Source of the DNA: Nitrospirota bacterium
Lineage (GTDB): Bacteria; Nitrospirota; Nitrospiria; SBBL01; JAADHI01
Length of the DNA stretch: 64,000 nucleotides
NCBI GenBank assembly: GCA_029261135.1
Contig: JAJDBX010000006.1
Coordinates: 1 to 64,000, forward strand
Reading direction: 5' to 3'
The notes beneath the pieces were generated by a model. It did no database searches. It was not told where the DNA came from and saw only the letters and a list, made by a program, of their open reading frames with translations. A program made the translations under genes and the position numbers. Positions 27,701 to 35,817 of this stretch are shown piece by piece; the stretch's first letter is position 1; each line of letters begins with the position of its first letter.

Positions 27701-27930
27701 GTCCCAACATTGTTGATACTTTAAAAAACAAAGAGATCCAGCTCGTGATCAACACCGTTGGCGATAAAATGTCTCAAACGGATTCTTATGAAATTAGACA
27801 AATGGTGCTTCAAGATAGCATCCCTTATTTTACGACAATTGCCGGGGCCCGGGCGGCCGTTCGTGGCATTGAATCCTTGCTAAAAGAAGATCTTAAAGTG
27901 AAACCCTTACAAGCCTACCATGCTTATTAG
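24736..27930 (+). CDS. carB: Carbamoyl phosphate synthase large subunit
   Basis: About 1064 residues from the ATG at 24736; the ORF-track TTG overlaps the sppA end. Two homologous ATP-grasp halves are visible: '[20 protein letters not shown]' and '[20 protein letters not shown]', each with '[15 protein letters not shown]' or '[16 protein letters not shown]' nucleotide loops. The C-terminal MGS-like domain (about residues 930-1064) contains '[18 protein letters not shown]' and would bind allosteric effectors. It makes carbamoyl phosphate for pyrimidines and arginine. Length and motifs are complete. Confidence 0.95.
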   Translation: MPKRTDIKKILIIGPGPIVIGQACEFDYSGTQACKALRDEGYQVILVNSNPATIMTDPDVANRTYIEPITVEFLREVIKREDPDAILPTMGGQTALNIALKLADAGILEEFGVELIGANYESIKRAEDRESFKRVIEEAGLLYTESETATNIDEATVTLEKIGFPAIIRPSFTLGGTGGSIAYNIEEFKKGVQSALASSPIHEALIEQSVIGWKEFELELMRDKNDNVVVVCSIENLDPMGVHTGDSITVAPIQTLTDKEYQIMRDAAIKIIRGVGVDTGGSNIQFSLNPQNGDMRVIEMNPRVSRSSALASKATGFPIAKIAAKLSVGMTLDEIQNDITSVTPASFEPTLDYVVVKVPRFAFEKFPHMDRTLSLQMKSVGEVMAIGRNFKEAFLKAYRSLDVNRHGMESQYTREDLAELKKRLARPTFNQISQVLDAMRLDVSMDEIFQITRIDRWFLNQLKEILEVESQLKLEGEGNVALLRVAKRSGFSDRQIGKLIQKKEKEVTAWRKKEGILPVYKRVDTCGAEFEALTPYLYSTYESECEANPTDIKKVVILGSGPNRIGQGIEFDYCCVHAALASKEAGYESIMINCNPETVSTDYDTSDRLYFEPLTLEDVTHILDLEKPLGVVVQFGGQTPLKLAEVLTKQGIKILGTSSDAIDRAEDRERFKALIDKLGLTQPENGLANSVLEAERIAEAISYPVMVRPSYVLGGRAMEIIYDRASLKTYMEYAMNASPDHPILIDEYIQDAIEIDVDAISDGTDVFVAGIMEHIEEAGVHSGDSACALPPFSLSESALKSIRKQTIALAKELHVIGLMNIQFAVKNKAVYIIEVNPRGSRTVPFVSKTIGQPLAKIAMKAVLGITLKEQGISEKPLHHVAVKEAVFPFKRFKMDSILGPEMKSTGEVMGIDSNFGGAFAKAEIAAENALPTSGTVFLSVKDQDKVMLSPIANRLHEIGFKLLATSGTAEYLQQLGLSVDSVKKVQEGRPNIVDTLKNKEIQLVINTVGDKMSQTDSYEIRQMVLQDSIPYFTTIAGARAAVRGIESLLKEDLKVKPLQAYHAY

Positions 27931-27936
27931 GAGGAA

Positions 27937-28413
27937 ATGTTGAAAATACCCATGACAAAAAATGGCTACGAACAGCTGCAAGCAGAACTCCAGCACCTTA
28001 AAAAGGTGGAGCGACCCAAAAATATTGCGGATATTGCAACAGCGCGCGCACATGGCGATCTTTCAGAAAATGCAGACTACAGCGCGGCAAAAGAGCGACA
28101 AGGTTTTATAGAGGGTCGCATTCAGGAAATTGGCGGTAAAATAGCCGAAGCCAATGTGATTGACACCACAAACCTTTCGGCAGACAAAGTGGTTTTCGGG
28201 GCGACGGTTGAGCTACTTGATATTGACACAGATGAATCAAAAAAATACCGAATTGTCGGTGTGGACGAAGCAGATTTGAAAAATGGGACAATATCCGTCC
28301 ATTCTCCTGTCGCAAAAGCCTTGATTACGAAAGAAGTGGGCGATTCTGTCGAGATAAAAACCCCTGCGAAGCGCATTAAGTACGAAATACTCGATATCTT
28401 TTTCGAGAATTAA
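27937..28413 (+). CDS. greA: Transcription elongation factor GreA
   Basis: 158 residues. An N-terminal coiled coil ('[47 protein letters not shown]') carries the acidic D-ENADY tip residues that reach the RNA polymerase active site, and the C-terminal FKBP-like domain follows ('[16 protein letters not shown]'). It rescues backtracked polymerase by stimulating transcript cleavage. AGGAGG lies very close to the ATG, so initiation at 27937 or the adjacent TTG cannot be distinguished. It is 6 bp after carB and probably the end of, or an extension of, the pyr operon. Confidence 0.94.
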   Translation: MLKIPMTKNGYEQLQAELQHLKKVERPKNIADIATARAHGDLSENADYSAAKERQGFIEGRIQEIGGKIAEANVIDTTNLSADKVVFGATVELLDIDTDESKKYRIVGVDEADLKNGTISVHSPVAKALITKEVGDSVEIKTPAKRIKYEILDIFFEN

Positions 28414-28420
28414 TCTTTAG

Positions 28421-29224
28421 ATGGTTGTTGAAGACGCCACAAAAACTCCCATTGTCACCCTGACCACTGATTTTGGTTTAAATGATTATTTTGTCGCTGT
28501 ACTAAAAGGCGTTTTGCTACAAGAGCTTCCTTCAGCCAGACTCATTGATGTGACCCACAATCTTTCGAGGCACGATATCATCAGCGCTGCTTTTGTGATT
28601 AAGGAAGTTGTCGCTTATTTTCCTGTGGGGACGATTCACCTAGTTGTCATTGACCCCGGGGTTGGGACATCGCGAAAGAAAATGATTGTGAAACACAAAG
28701 GACAGACCATCGTCGCACCGGACAACGGGGTTCTGACTTATCTTTTAAATGAAGCGGGGAGTCAGGCCTTTGAGGTCTTAGATTCCTCTAATTTAAAATT
28801 TAAGATAAGTCCGACTTTTGCGGAGAGAGATCATTTCGCGCCGATTGCTAGCGCATTGGCGAAAGGAATTTTCCCCGAAGATATCGGAGAAAAAATGAGT
28901 GATGCACATCAGCTTAATGATCTTTTTTGCCGTCAAAAAGAAAGTGAAGTGCTTGGAAAAATCGTTTACTTTGACCATTTTGGAAATGCCATTACGAATT
29001 TAACCCGTGAATCTCTAGGGGAGAAATTACAAAATTCCCATAATCTTTCAGTCCTATACAAAAAAATACGATTTGTTGGTCTTAAGAAAAATTATGTGGA
29101 AGGCCTAAAAGATGAAGGCAATCTTATTATCAACAGCTCTGATCATTTAGAGATATTTGTACCTGGAAAGAGTGCAAAAAAACAATTCAAGTTTCAGTTG
29201 ATGGAAGATATTTTAACGATCTAA
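28421..29224 (+). CDS. SAM hydrolase / SAM hydroxide adenosyltransferase (DUF62)
   Basis: 267 residues of the fluorinase-like SAM hydroxide adenosyltransferase family. 'IVTLTTDFGLNDYFVAVLKG', 'VIDPGVGTSRKKM', 'APDNGVLTYLL' and 'YFDHFGNAITNL' are the conserved segments that bind S-adenosylmethionine. Members hydrolyse SAM to adenosine and methionine; the physiological purpose is unclear. It starts 7 bp after greA and is probably in the same transcript. Confidence 0.9.
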   Translation: MVVEDATKTPIVTLTTDFGLNDYFVAVLKGVLLQELPSARLIDVTHNLSRHDIISAAFVIKEVVAYFPVGTIHLVVIDPGVGTSRKKMIVKHKGQTIVAPDNGVLTYLLNEAGSQAFEVLDSSNLKFKISPTFAERDHFAPIASALAKGIFPEDIGEKMSDAHQLNDLFCRQKESEVLGKIVYFDHFGNAITNLTRESLGEKLQNSHNLSVLYKKIRFVGLKKNYVEGLKDEGNLIINSSDHLEIFVPGKSAKKQFKFQLMEDILTI

Positions 29225-29245
29225 TTTTAAAGAGATTTTTGACTT

Positions 29246-29545
29246 ATGGGTATATTGTTTATTTTTTTAAGCGTGATTGCTTTGATTATATTAATTGCGC
29301 GATTTGGATCAAAGCTACGACCCGCTTCAGAGCTTGGAGATATAAAAAAGAAAGGCTTGTATTCAGTCAAAAAGATTGAACCAGAAAACCATCAAGCGGA
29401 GGTACTTGAAGCACTGATTTCTTTGCTGATTCAGAAGGAAATTTTCTCAGAAGAAGAAGTGTTTTTAGAAGTAAAATCCATTTTAGAGAAAAAAAATAGC
29501 TCAAAAGAGAGGGGCGTGCAGAATTCGGAAAAAATCGTAGGCTAA
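29246..29545 (+). CDS. Small membrane-anchored hypothetical protein
   Basis: 99 residues. One N-terminal membrane helix ('GILFIFLSVIALIILIARFG') is followed by a charged cytosolic part with a likely coiled coil ('HQAEVLEALISLLIQKEIFSEEEVFLEVKSILEK'). It lies 21 bp after the SAM hydrolase and ends the long plus-strand block. No family is recognised. It resembles other short tail genes of operons in this group, and no function can be proposed. Confidence 0.55.
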   Translation: MGILFIFLSVIALIILIARFGSKLRPASELGDIKKKGLYSVKKIEPENHQAEVLEALISLLIQKEIFSEEEVFLEVKSILEKKNSSKERGVQNSEKIVG

Positions 29546-30386
29546 GCTTCAACAGATCCCACGATGACTTTGTTCTCACAGTATTAGTTTTTGATGATCT
29601 CCTCTCGAATTTGGGCGAGTCGGTTGAATGTGGTAGTCGATAAATTATGAATTAGACATTCTGATGTATACTTTTCTACGGTTATTCGGTTTTTTTCTCT
29701 CGATATTTGAAGAAACACGGTATATTTTTTACTCAACTAGAAAGGGCAACTGGGATGCGCAGGTTTTCGTGTTTTATTCTGGCTGTTCTTATTTTTTGTG
29801 AGTAGAATATTCGTGTATGGCCTATCAGTTTTTTCTCCGTTCCTTTCAGCATAATCGAACATCTATCTAGTGGGTTTTATCTCCATTATCCTTTAATTTT
29901 AGATGCAAAAAGAGGAGTTGAGACTTTCATGCAAGAACAAATTGATTTCAGCCCCTGCCAATCATTGGATGGCGAGAATGGCTTTCTCTTCCTAAATTAA
30001 AAATTGATGCAATTAGGGTAGGGGAAGAGATTCAATAAAAAAATTATCGAGTTGTAGTATCGCCGCAAAGGACTTCCCGTTTTCCATTAGCCGTGGAACC
30101 TGGCTGACGCTTGGTCTGTTCACAACCGCTTGCTTTCGTAGCTGTATTGCCTTCTTTAGAAAATATGTTTAGAAAAAATCGGATTACGCTTAAAAATAAT
30201 TGCAGGAAGCCTTTTCGAAAATTTCTTTTTTAAGGACAAGACGCGGCTTGTTCATTTATGATGGCGGAAGTGATCTTATTCTGGGCAAAAATGTCGAGAG
30301 AGGTTCTCACACCTTGAACGTCCATCAACGAATATTTATCGTCATTTTTAATGAGATCTTTCAAAGATGTTTGATGTAATAAGAAA
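29546..30386. other. Gene-poor, decayed interval with relics
   Basis: No intact gene is supported here. At 29756 an ATG opens a short signal-peptide-like stretch (MRRFSCFILAVLIF) that stops at once. At 29929-30025 there is a relic of a retropepsin gene (separate entry). The region around 30040-30230 shows no family. A minus-strand ORF at 30230-30418 (62 residues, 'NDDKYSLMDVQGVRTSLDIFAQNK') reads like real protein but has no start signal, overlaps the next gene and may be another fragment. Confidence 0.5.
29929..30025 (+). pseudogene. Relic of a RimB-like retropepsin gene
   Basis: The ATG at 29929 begins with 15 bases identical to the intact gene at 58221 (atgcaagaacaaatt). After a small indel the matching frame reads 'GWREWLSLPKLKIDAI', against 'GWREWLSLPDLKIDAI' in the intact copy. 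The catalytic DTGA segment and everything after it are missing, and the frame stops at once. This is a truncated duplicate 28 kb from its parent, just upstream of another, different retropepsin gene. Confidence 0.85.
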
Positions 30387-30959
30387 ATGAGGATAGCCGC
30401 CTTTTTCCCTGCCCTCACGGCCGCCTTTTTCGCTGCACAAACTCGGGCAGCCGATGTGACGTCTGCGCAGAAGGAAGATCTTCCAAAACAGCTCGTCGTG
30501 GGATGGGTCGAACGTGTGAAGATCTATCCCGGAGAATTTGTGTTGAAAGCGCGGATTGATACGGGCGCAAAGAGTTCATCCATCAATGCCCCGCATGCTA
30601 CAACCTTTCAGAAAAATGGGGAAACTTGGGTGCGTTTTGAATTGAGCGGACCAAAAGGAAAAGAGACCGTCCTGGTCGAAAAAAAAGTCGAACGCCGGGT
30701 CAAGATTAAGCGAAAAGGAGGGCCACCAAAGGAGCGCGTGGTGATCCGTTTAGCGGTTTGCCTTGGGAACCTGTTCAGAGAAATTGAGGTGAATTTGGCC
30801 GATCGGCGAGGCTTTAACTACCCCGTCCTTATCGGGCGACTCGATCTTGCAAATACATTTGATGTCCTGGTAAATTCACGCGTGAAGAATAGTCTCGCCC
30901 CAAGCTGTACTGCCCCTCTTCAAGCTGAGGCATCCACGGAAGCAGGCCCTCCTGAATAA
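30387..30959 (+). CDS. Exported retropepsin-like protease (ATP-dependent zinc protease family)
   Basis: 190 residues. A signal peptide ('MRIAAFFPALTAAFFAAQTRA') precedes a single retropepsin-like domain (formerly DUF785 / putative ATP-dependent zinc protease). 'VGWVERVKIYPGEFVLKARIDTGAKSSSINA' has the DTG(A) aspartic-protease triad, and 'RRGFNYPVLIGRLDL' closes the fold. A lysine/arginine loop ('VEKKVERRVKIKRKGGPPKERVV') is enlarged compared with the copy at 58221. It begins a three-gene set with an inactive transglutaminase/7TM protein and an ATP-grasp ligase, a conserved neighbourhood described for amidoligase systems. The periplasmic location and target are inferred. Confidence 0.8.
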   Translation: MRIAAFFPALTAAFFAAQTRAADVTSAQKEDLPKQLVVGWVERVKIYPGEFVLKARIDTGAKSSSINAPHATTFQKNGETWVRFELSGPKGKETVLVEKKVERRVKIKRKGGPPKERVVIRLAVCLGNLFREIEVNLADRRGFNYPVLIGRLDLANTFDVLVNSRVKNSLAPSCTAPLQAEASTEAGPPE

Positions 30960-30975
30960 TCGACATCTGTATGTA

Positions 30976-32475
30976 TTGGTTTTCATCCTGCTCTCTGCAG
31001 GATTGGGTTTGTTCTTTTTTAAGGTCGCTGTATTAGGTTTTCCGACCACGCCCGACACAGAGTCTGAAATATGGGATATTGAGGCCTCGATTTCCTTTGT
31101 TGCCAAAGACAAGCCGGTCAAACTTTCCCTCTATTTACCCCGAAATACCGAACACAATACGGTGGTCAATGAACAATTTCTATCCCGTGGCTACGGTTTG
31201 ATTTCCCGTCATGAACGTGGCAATCGACAAGCGGTCTGGTCCATTCGACAAGCCGTCGGAGAGCAAAACCTTTATTACCACGCGACAGTGCAACGTGAAG
31301 GGGCGCAGGGACGCCGCGTGTTCAAAAAGGTGCCTAAGATTGAACCTCCCAATTTTGAGGGGCCATTTTTAGAGGCGGCAAATGCCTTGGTCGCAGAAAT
31401 CGTTTCCGAATCGGCCGATGTCGACATTCTCGTGGCGGGACTTTTAAAACGGCTTCATGCAGATCAACCCAGTGACCATATCTCCTTGCTGCTAGGAAAA
31501 AAAGCAACCCTCGAAAAAAAACTACAGATCGCTGTGCGGATTTTGTCTTTACAAGGTTCGCCTGCCCGTGTGGCACACGGCATTCAGTTAAAAGAACAAG
31601 CACGGGATTTACCTTTGGTCCATTGGTTACAGGTGTTTAATGAAGGGAGTTGGTCCAATTATCACCCTGAGACTTACCAGTCCGAAATTCCAGAGGACTA
31701 TCTTTTGTGGTGGCATGGAGAAGATCGCATGTTCATTGCCAAAGGCGCAGACCAAACACGCGTGAAAATTTCGGTCAGTCTCAGCCTCGAGTCCGCAATC
31801 AATGCGCTTGTGGATCGGGGACAAGTTTTAACACCACAGCTCATGGCCTTCTCTCTTTTTAGTCTGCCCATTCATGCACAAACGACTTATCGCATTTTAT
31901 TGATGATTCCAATGGGAGCCTTGTTGCTCGTGTTTTTACGCAACATCGTCGGGGTCAAAACCTTTGGCACCTTTACCCCCGTCTTGATTGCCCTGGCTTT
32001 TCGAGAAACCGAACTCTTTTGGGGGCTTTTCTTTTTCAGCATGATGGTGGCCTTGGGTCTGAGTGTGCGCTTCTATTTGGAGCATTTGAAGCTCTTATTG
32101 GTGCCGCGCATTGCCTCTGTGTTGATTGTGGTTGTGCTCTTCATGGTGGGCTTCAGCATTGTTAGTCATAAACTGGGTCTGGTGCGAGGCTTGTCTGTGG
32201 CCATTTTCCCGATGGTGATTCTTACTATGACCATTGAGCGCATGTCTATTGTTTGGGAAGAACGCGGACCAAGCGAAGCCATGTCTCAGTGTTTTGGTAG
32301 CCTGATGGTGGCCTCTGCAGCCTATCTGCTCATGAATGTTAAAGTGATTGAACACTTACTGTTTGTGTTCCCCGAATTGCTCCTTGTTTGCCTTTCGGGT
32401 ACTTTGTTGATTGGCCGCTACAACGGCTACCGATTGACCGAATTAATTCGCTTCAAGGTTTTTACAAGGGCCTAA
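30976..32475 (+). CDS. Inactive transglutaminase-like domain fused to seven membrane helices
   Basis: About 499 residues from the TTG in the ORF track. The family usually begins a few residues earlier, and the frame is open upstream through 'NNRHLYVLVF', so the exact start is uncertain. One N-terminal membrane anchor ('VFILLSAGLGLFFFKVAVLGFP') is followed by a periplasmic domain to about residue 295 related to transglutaminases ('WLQVFNEGSWSNYHPETYQSEIPEDYLLWW') but without the catalytic Cys. From about residue 310 there are seven helices ('RILLMIPMGALLLVFLRNIVGVKTFGTFTPVLIALAF'). It matches the 'transglut_i_TM/7TM_transglut' pair that occurs with retropepsin and RimK-like ligases. Probably a membrane sensor or transporter for a tagged peptide. 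Confidence 0.82.
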   Translation: MVFILLSAGLGLFFFKVAVLGFPTTPDTESEIWDIEASISFVAKDKPVKLSLYLPRNTEHNTVVNEQFLSRGYGLISRHERGNRQAVWSIRQAVGEQNLYYHATVQREGAQGRRVFKKVPKIEPPNFEGPFLEAANALVAEIVSESADVDILVAGLLKRLHADQPSDHISLLLGKKATLEKKLQIAVRILSLQGSPARVAHGIQLKEQARDLPLVHWLQVFNEGSWSNYHPETYQSEIPEDYLLWWHGEDRMFIAKGADQTRVKISVSLSLESAINALVDRGQVLTPQLMAFSLFSLPIHAQTTYRILLMIPMGALLLVFLRNIVGVKTFGTFTPVLIALAFRETELFWGLFFFSMMVALGLSVRFYLEHLKLLLVPRIASVLIVVVLFMVGFSIVSHKLGLVRGLSVAIFPMVILTMTIERMSIVWEERGPSEAMSQCFGSLMVASAAYLLMNVKVIEHLLFVFPELLLVCLSGTLLIGRYNGYRLTELIRFKVFTRA

Positions 32476-32476
32476 T

Positions 32477-33421
32477 ATGCTTAAAACCCTGCAAGCCCTC
32501 AGAGAAAAAGGCGTGATAGGCATCAATCAACGCAATGCCGATTTCATTCTGCCCTACAACCCACGCCATCTTTATCCTCTGGTTGACGACAAACTCCGCA
32601 CAAAAAAGCTGGCTGCTGAAAAAGGCTTGGGGGTGCCAGAGTTGTACGGTGTGGTGGAGATCGTTCGACAAACACAGGATTTGCCGCAAGTGCTCGCGCC
32701 CTACGACGACTTTGTCATCAAGCCAGCGCATGGCAGTGGCGGGTCGGGCATCTTGATCGTATCGGGGCGACGAAAAAAACTCTTCCGAAAACCGAGCGGT
32801 GCCTTGCTGAAAGAAAGTGAAGTCATTCACCATGTCATCAATACTTTAAGTGGCATGTACAGCTTGGGCGGACATCCTGATTCGGCTTTGATCGAATATC
32901 GCATCCAAGTCGATCCGCTCTTGGAATCTATTTCATTTCAGGGTGTACCTGATATTCGGATTATTGTTTTCTTCGGCGTCCCTGTATTGTCGATGGTCCG
33001 CTTGCCCACGCGCCTCTCGAACGGCAAAGCCAATTTGCATCAGGGCGCCATTGGCGCGGGCGTGGATATTCCCAACGGTGTCACGCTCGATGCGGTTTCT
33101 TTCAATGACGTGGTCACAGAGCATCCCGACACAGGAAACCCGATTGCAGGCGTTTCCATTCCAGAATGGGACAAGTTATTGTATTTTGCCTCTCAATGTT
33201 ACGAATTGACCGGCCTCGGGTATCAAGGCATCGACATCGTTTTAGATAAAGACAAAGGCCCGCTGATTTTGGAACTGAATGCTCGTCCCGGCCTCAACAT
33301 TCAAATCGCAAATATGACGGGCCTCTTGCATCGACTGCGCTTGGTCGAAAAACACCGACACGAACTGGGCAGCGCAAAAACGCGCGTCGATTTCGCGAAA
33401 ACACAGTTTGCTCGAAAATAG
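32477..33421 (+). CDS. RimK-related ATP-grasp ligase (alpha-L-glutamate ligase-like)
   Basis: 314 residues of the family annotated as alpha-L-glutamate ligase-related. ATP-grasp elements: 'DDFVIKPAHGSGGSGILIV' (nucleotide loop), 'DIRIIVFFGVPVLSMVRLPTRLSNGKANLHQGAIGAGVDI' and 'GPLILELNARPGLNIQIAN', which holds the Mg ligands E and N. Such enzymes join an amino acid to a carboxylate using ATP. It starts 1 bp after the 7TM gene, so the three proteins are made together. The acceptor (a peptide, protein or small metabolite) is unknown. Confidence 0.85.
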   Translation: MLKTLQALREKGVIGINQRNADFILPYNPRHLYPLVDDKLRTKKLAAEKGLGVPELYGVVEIVRQTQDLPQVLAPYDDFVIKPAHGSGGSGILIVSGRRKKLFRKPSGALLKESEVIHHVINTLSGMYSLGGHPDSALIEYRIQVDPLLESISFQGVPDIRIIVFFGVPVLSMVRLPTRLSNGKANLHQGAIGAGVDIPNGVTLDAVSFNDVVTEHPDTGNPIAGVSIPEWDKLLYFASQCYELTGLGYQGIDIVLDKDKGPLILELNARPGLNIQIANMTGLLHRLRLVEKHRHELGSAKTRVDFAKTQFARK

Positions 33422-33525
33422 AATCCAACTTTGGTACTGATTTTATGGCCTTTTGTGATCAAAACTTTTTCCTCTTTTTTCGATGATCGCGGCAAGACTG
33501 CCTTAATTTCACATCAAGACACAAT

Positions 33526-35418
33526 ATGGAAAGTCCCCACACCAGTTTTATTTTTGCCATCGCACTGGCCGCCGGCGTTTTTGCACAAAGCATCGCGCGT
33601 CATCTTCGTATTCCCGGCATCGTCATCCTGCTCGCTTTTGGAGTAATTCTCGGACAAGAAGGACTCGCTTGGGTGGTTCCGGAGTCTCTCGGAGCGGGTC
33701 TTTTTGCCATTGTGGATTTTGCGGTGGCAATTATTCTTTTTGAAGGGGGATTGAGTTTAGAAATCTCTCGGCTCCGACGTGAAGAATCGGCCATTCGCAA
33801 ACTGATCACCCTCGGGGCCCTGGTCACCTTGTTTGGCGGATGTGTGGCCGTCTTAGTTTTTCTGCAATGGTCTTTTAGTCTGGCGCTACTTTTTGGGAGC
33901 CTGGTGGTCGTCACTGGCCCCACTGTCGTGTCCCCGCTCGTGCGAAACCTTCGCCTTAAAACTAAAGTCAAAACTATTCTCGAAGCGGAAGGGGTCTTGA
34001 TTGATCCCATTGGCGCGATTCTAGCGGTACTCGTATTGGAAATTGTAATTACTCCCGACTTTTTGACTGTTGCCAGCGCCCTGGGCAATGTCGTCATTTG
34101 GCTTATTGTGGGGGCGCTCTCCGGGGTGGCCGGAGGACTTTTAGTCGGATGGCTGTTACGCCTGGGCACACTCATCCCCAAGGGATACGAAAATATTTTT
34201 ACCTTGGCATCTGTTCTATTGCTTTTCGAAGGCTCAAATCACCTGGTCTCACAGAGCGGAATTCTCGCGGTCACCATTTCCGGTGTCGTGGTGGGGAATA
34301 TGAAAACCTCGGTCGGACGGGAGCTTCGCGAATTTAAGGATCAGCTCACCGTGCTCCTGGTGGGACTGCTGTTTATTTTGCTTGCTGCGGATGTGCGTTT
34401 AGATGATATTCGCAATCTCGGATGGGCGGGTGCAGGGGTGATTGTCGTGCTGATCCTTATTGTGCGCCCGCTCAATGTTTGGGTTTCGACACGAAATTCG
34501 GATCTGAGTTTTCGGGAAAAGATTTTTATCGCCTGGATCGCGCCCAGAGGGATCATTGCTGCAGCCATTGCATCTCTGACAAGTGCAACCATGAATAACA
34601 TGGGGATTGATGGCGGAGATGACCTGAGGGCACTCGTTTTTTTAACCATCGCTTCTACAGTCTTCCTTGCAGGATTGACAGCCGGACCGCTGGCCATGCT
34701 ACTTGGCATTCGGCTTCCCGGCAGGGATCACATCGCCATTCTTGGCGCACGAGGCTTGGGCCTGCTTTTGGGAGAAGAATTTCGAAAATACAAGCGCACC
34801 GTCGTCTTTCTTGATTCTGATCCCAAACTTTGCGAGCAGGCCGAAGCAGCAGGTTTTCGTGTCGTTTTCGGAAATGCCTTAGAAGAACGGACGCTGCTTC
34901 GCGCGCGTTTCGAGTTGGTCGGCACCGTCATCGGGGTAACCTCTAACAACCACCTGAACAGCTCTTTTGTGAGCCAGGCGAAAAAGCTTTTTAAAGTCCC
35001 AAAATCTTATATCGCGGTGGATAAATTGAAGGAGGAACTCACCCCGGACTACATCCGAGGGCAAGGGGAAGATGTACTTTTTGAAGGACCGCATGACACG
35101 GAACGCTGGGATGTGCGTTTTCGCCACAAAGACTTAGCCGTCGAGCTTTTTTCTTTTTTCCCGATCATGAAGGGAGAGAGGAGCGAAAATCGGACCGAAC
35201 AGGAAAAACAGACAAAGGCCCTGAAAAACAGCGAGCAATTTGTCATGCTGACCGTCGAGCGTGGCGAGCTTATCTTTCCCATGTCGCTCGGTTTTAAAGC
35301 CAAGGAAGGGGATATTGCCTCCGTCGCGATTTATATGCCAGAGCGGGACACTGCATTACAGATGCTGCTTGAACTGGGTTGGCGCTTGACTACCAGCCCG
35401 CAGGAGGAGGATCAATGA
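33526..35418 (+). CDS. NhaP-type cation/proton antiporter with RCK domain
   Basis: 630 residues. About 12-13 membrane helices of the CPA1 family (residues 1 to about 400): 'AVAIILFEGGLSLEISRL', 'VVTGPTVVSPLVRNLRLK' and 'EAEGVLIDPIGAILAVL', the latter holding the ion-site Asp. A TrkA-N/RCK domain follows ('DHIAILGARGLGLLLGEEFRKYKRTVVFLDSDPKLCEQAEAAGF'), which would gate transport by nucleotide. It is probably a K+/H+ or Na+/H+ exchanger. It lies 104 bp after the ATP-grasp gene and before the DUF432/MscS pair, consistent with a role in ion homeostasis under osmotic stress. Confidence 0.88.
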   Translation: MESPHTSFIFAIALAAGVFAQSIARHLRIPGIVILLAFGVILGQEGLAWVVPESLGAGLFAIVDFAVAIILFEGGLSLEISRLRREESAIRKLITLGALVTLFGGCVAVLVFLQWSFSLALLFGSLVVVTGPTVVSPLVRNLRLKTKVKTILEAEGVLIDPIGAILAVLVLEIVITPDFLTVASALGNVVIWLIVGALSGVAGGLLVGWLLRLGTLIPKGYENIFTLASVLLLFEGSNHLVSQSGILAVTISGVVVGNMKTSVGRELREFKDQLTVLLVGLLFILLAADVRLDDIRNLGWAGAGVIVVLILIVRPLNVWVSTRNSDLSFREKIFIAWIAPRGIIAAAIASLTSATMNNMGIDGGDDLRALVFLTIASTVFLAGLTAGPLAMLLGIRLPGRDHIAILGARGLGLLLGEEFRKYKRTVVFLDSDPKLCEQAEAAGFRVVFGNALEERTLLRARFELVGTVIGVTSNNHLNSSFVSQAKKLFKVPKSYIAVDKLKEELTPDYIRGQGEDVLFEGPHDTERWDVRFRHKDLAVELFSFFPIMKGERSENRTEQEKQTKALKNSEQFVMLTVERGELIFPMSLGFKAKEGDIASVAIYMPERDTALQMLLELGWRLTTSPQEEDQ

Positions 35419-35446
35419 TGACTTGCCTTAACTCGGGAATGTGACA

Positions 35447-35540
35447 CTAGGAATGATCCGAATAAAAACTCTGGATGGTCTGCCAGGCGTCTTTCGCCGT
35501 TTCGACATACTGAAATAGTTTCAGATCTTCGGGATCAGTG
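35447..35540 (-). pseudogene. C-terminal relic of a LOG-family (TIGR00730-type) protein
   Basis: On the minus strand a frame ending at TAG (35449-35447) reads 'DPEDLKLFQYVETAKDAWQTIQSFYSDHS', the C-terminal pattern of lysine-decarboxylase-like LOG proteins. Nothing further upstream in this frame is recognisable, so only about 30 codons remain. It abuts a relic of another gene in the opposite direction. Confidence 0.55.
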
Positions 35541-35645
35541 GGCATCGCCCTGATTACGGGCATGGATCGGATGCTGGATATGAGCCGGACGGCCATTAAC
35601 GTCAGCGGTAATTTGGTGGCGGCCAATCTGAATGGGCTGTTTTAT
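35538..35645 (+). pseudogene. C-terminal relic of a dicarboxylate/amino acid:cation symporter
   Basis: The frame beginning at 35538 opens with 'GIALITGMDRMLDMSRTAINVSGNLVAANL', which is the final helical-hairpin and transmembrane segment of DAACS (GltP/DctA-like) symporters, including the NVxG substrate motif. The remaining part of the 95-residue ORF is not conserved. Over 90% of the gene is missing. Confidence 0.75.
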
Positions 35646-35817
35646 TGTTTAAAAATCGCTTCACAGCTGGGTAAGGATTGGAGGCATTGTTTAGGCATTG
35701 AAAAGACCATCACAGAGCAAGAACCTATTTTTTTGAGTACCTCGACTTTTTTTCTGTTATGCTGCTTTTTAATTTTCTATGGCCTTAGGCTGAGCCCTTG
35801 GATGGAGAGAATCAGGA

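Noticed and set aside
30230-30418. Minus-strand gene of 62 residues
   Set aside because: Composition looks protein-like, but there is no ribosome site or family match, and it overlaps the start of the retropepsin gene. Noted only as a possible fragment.
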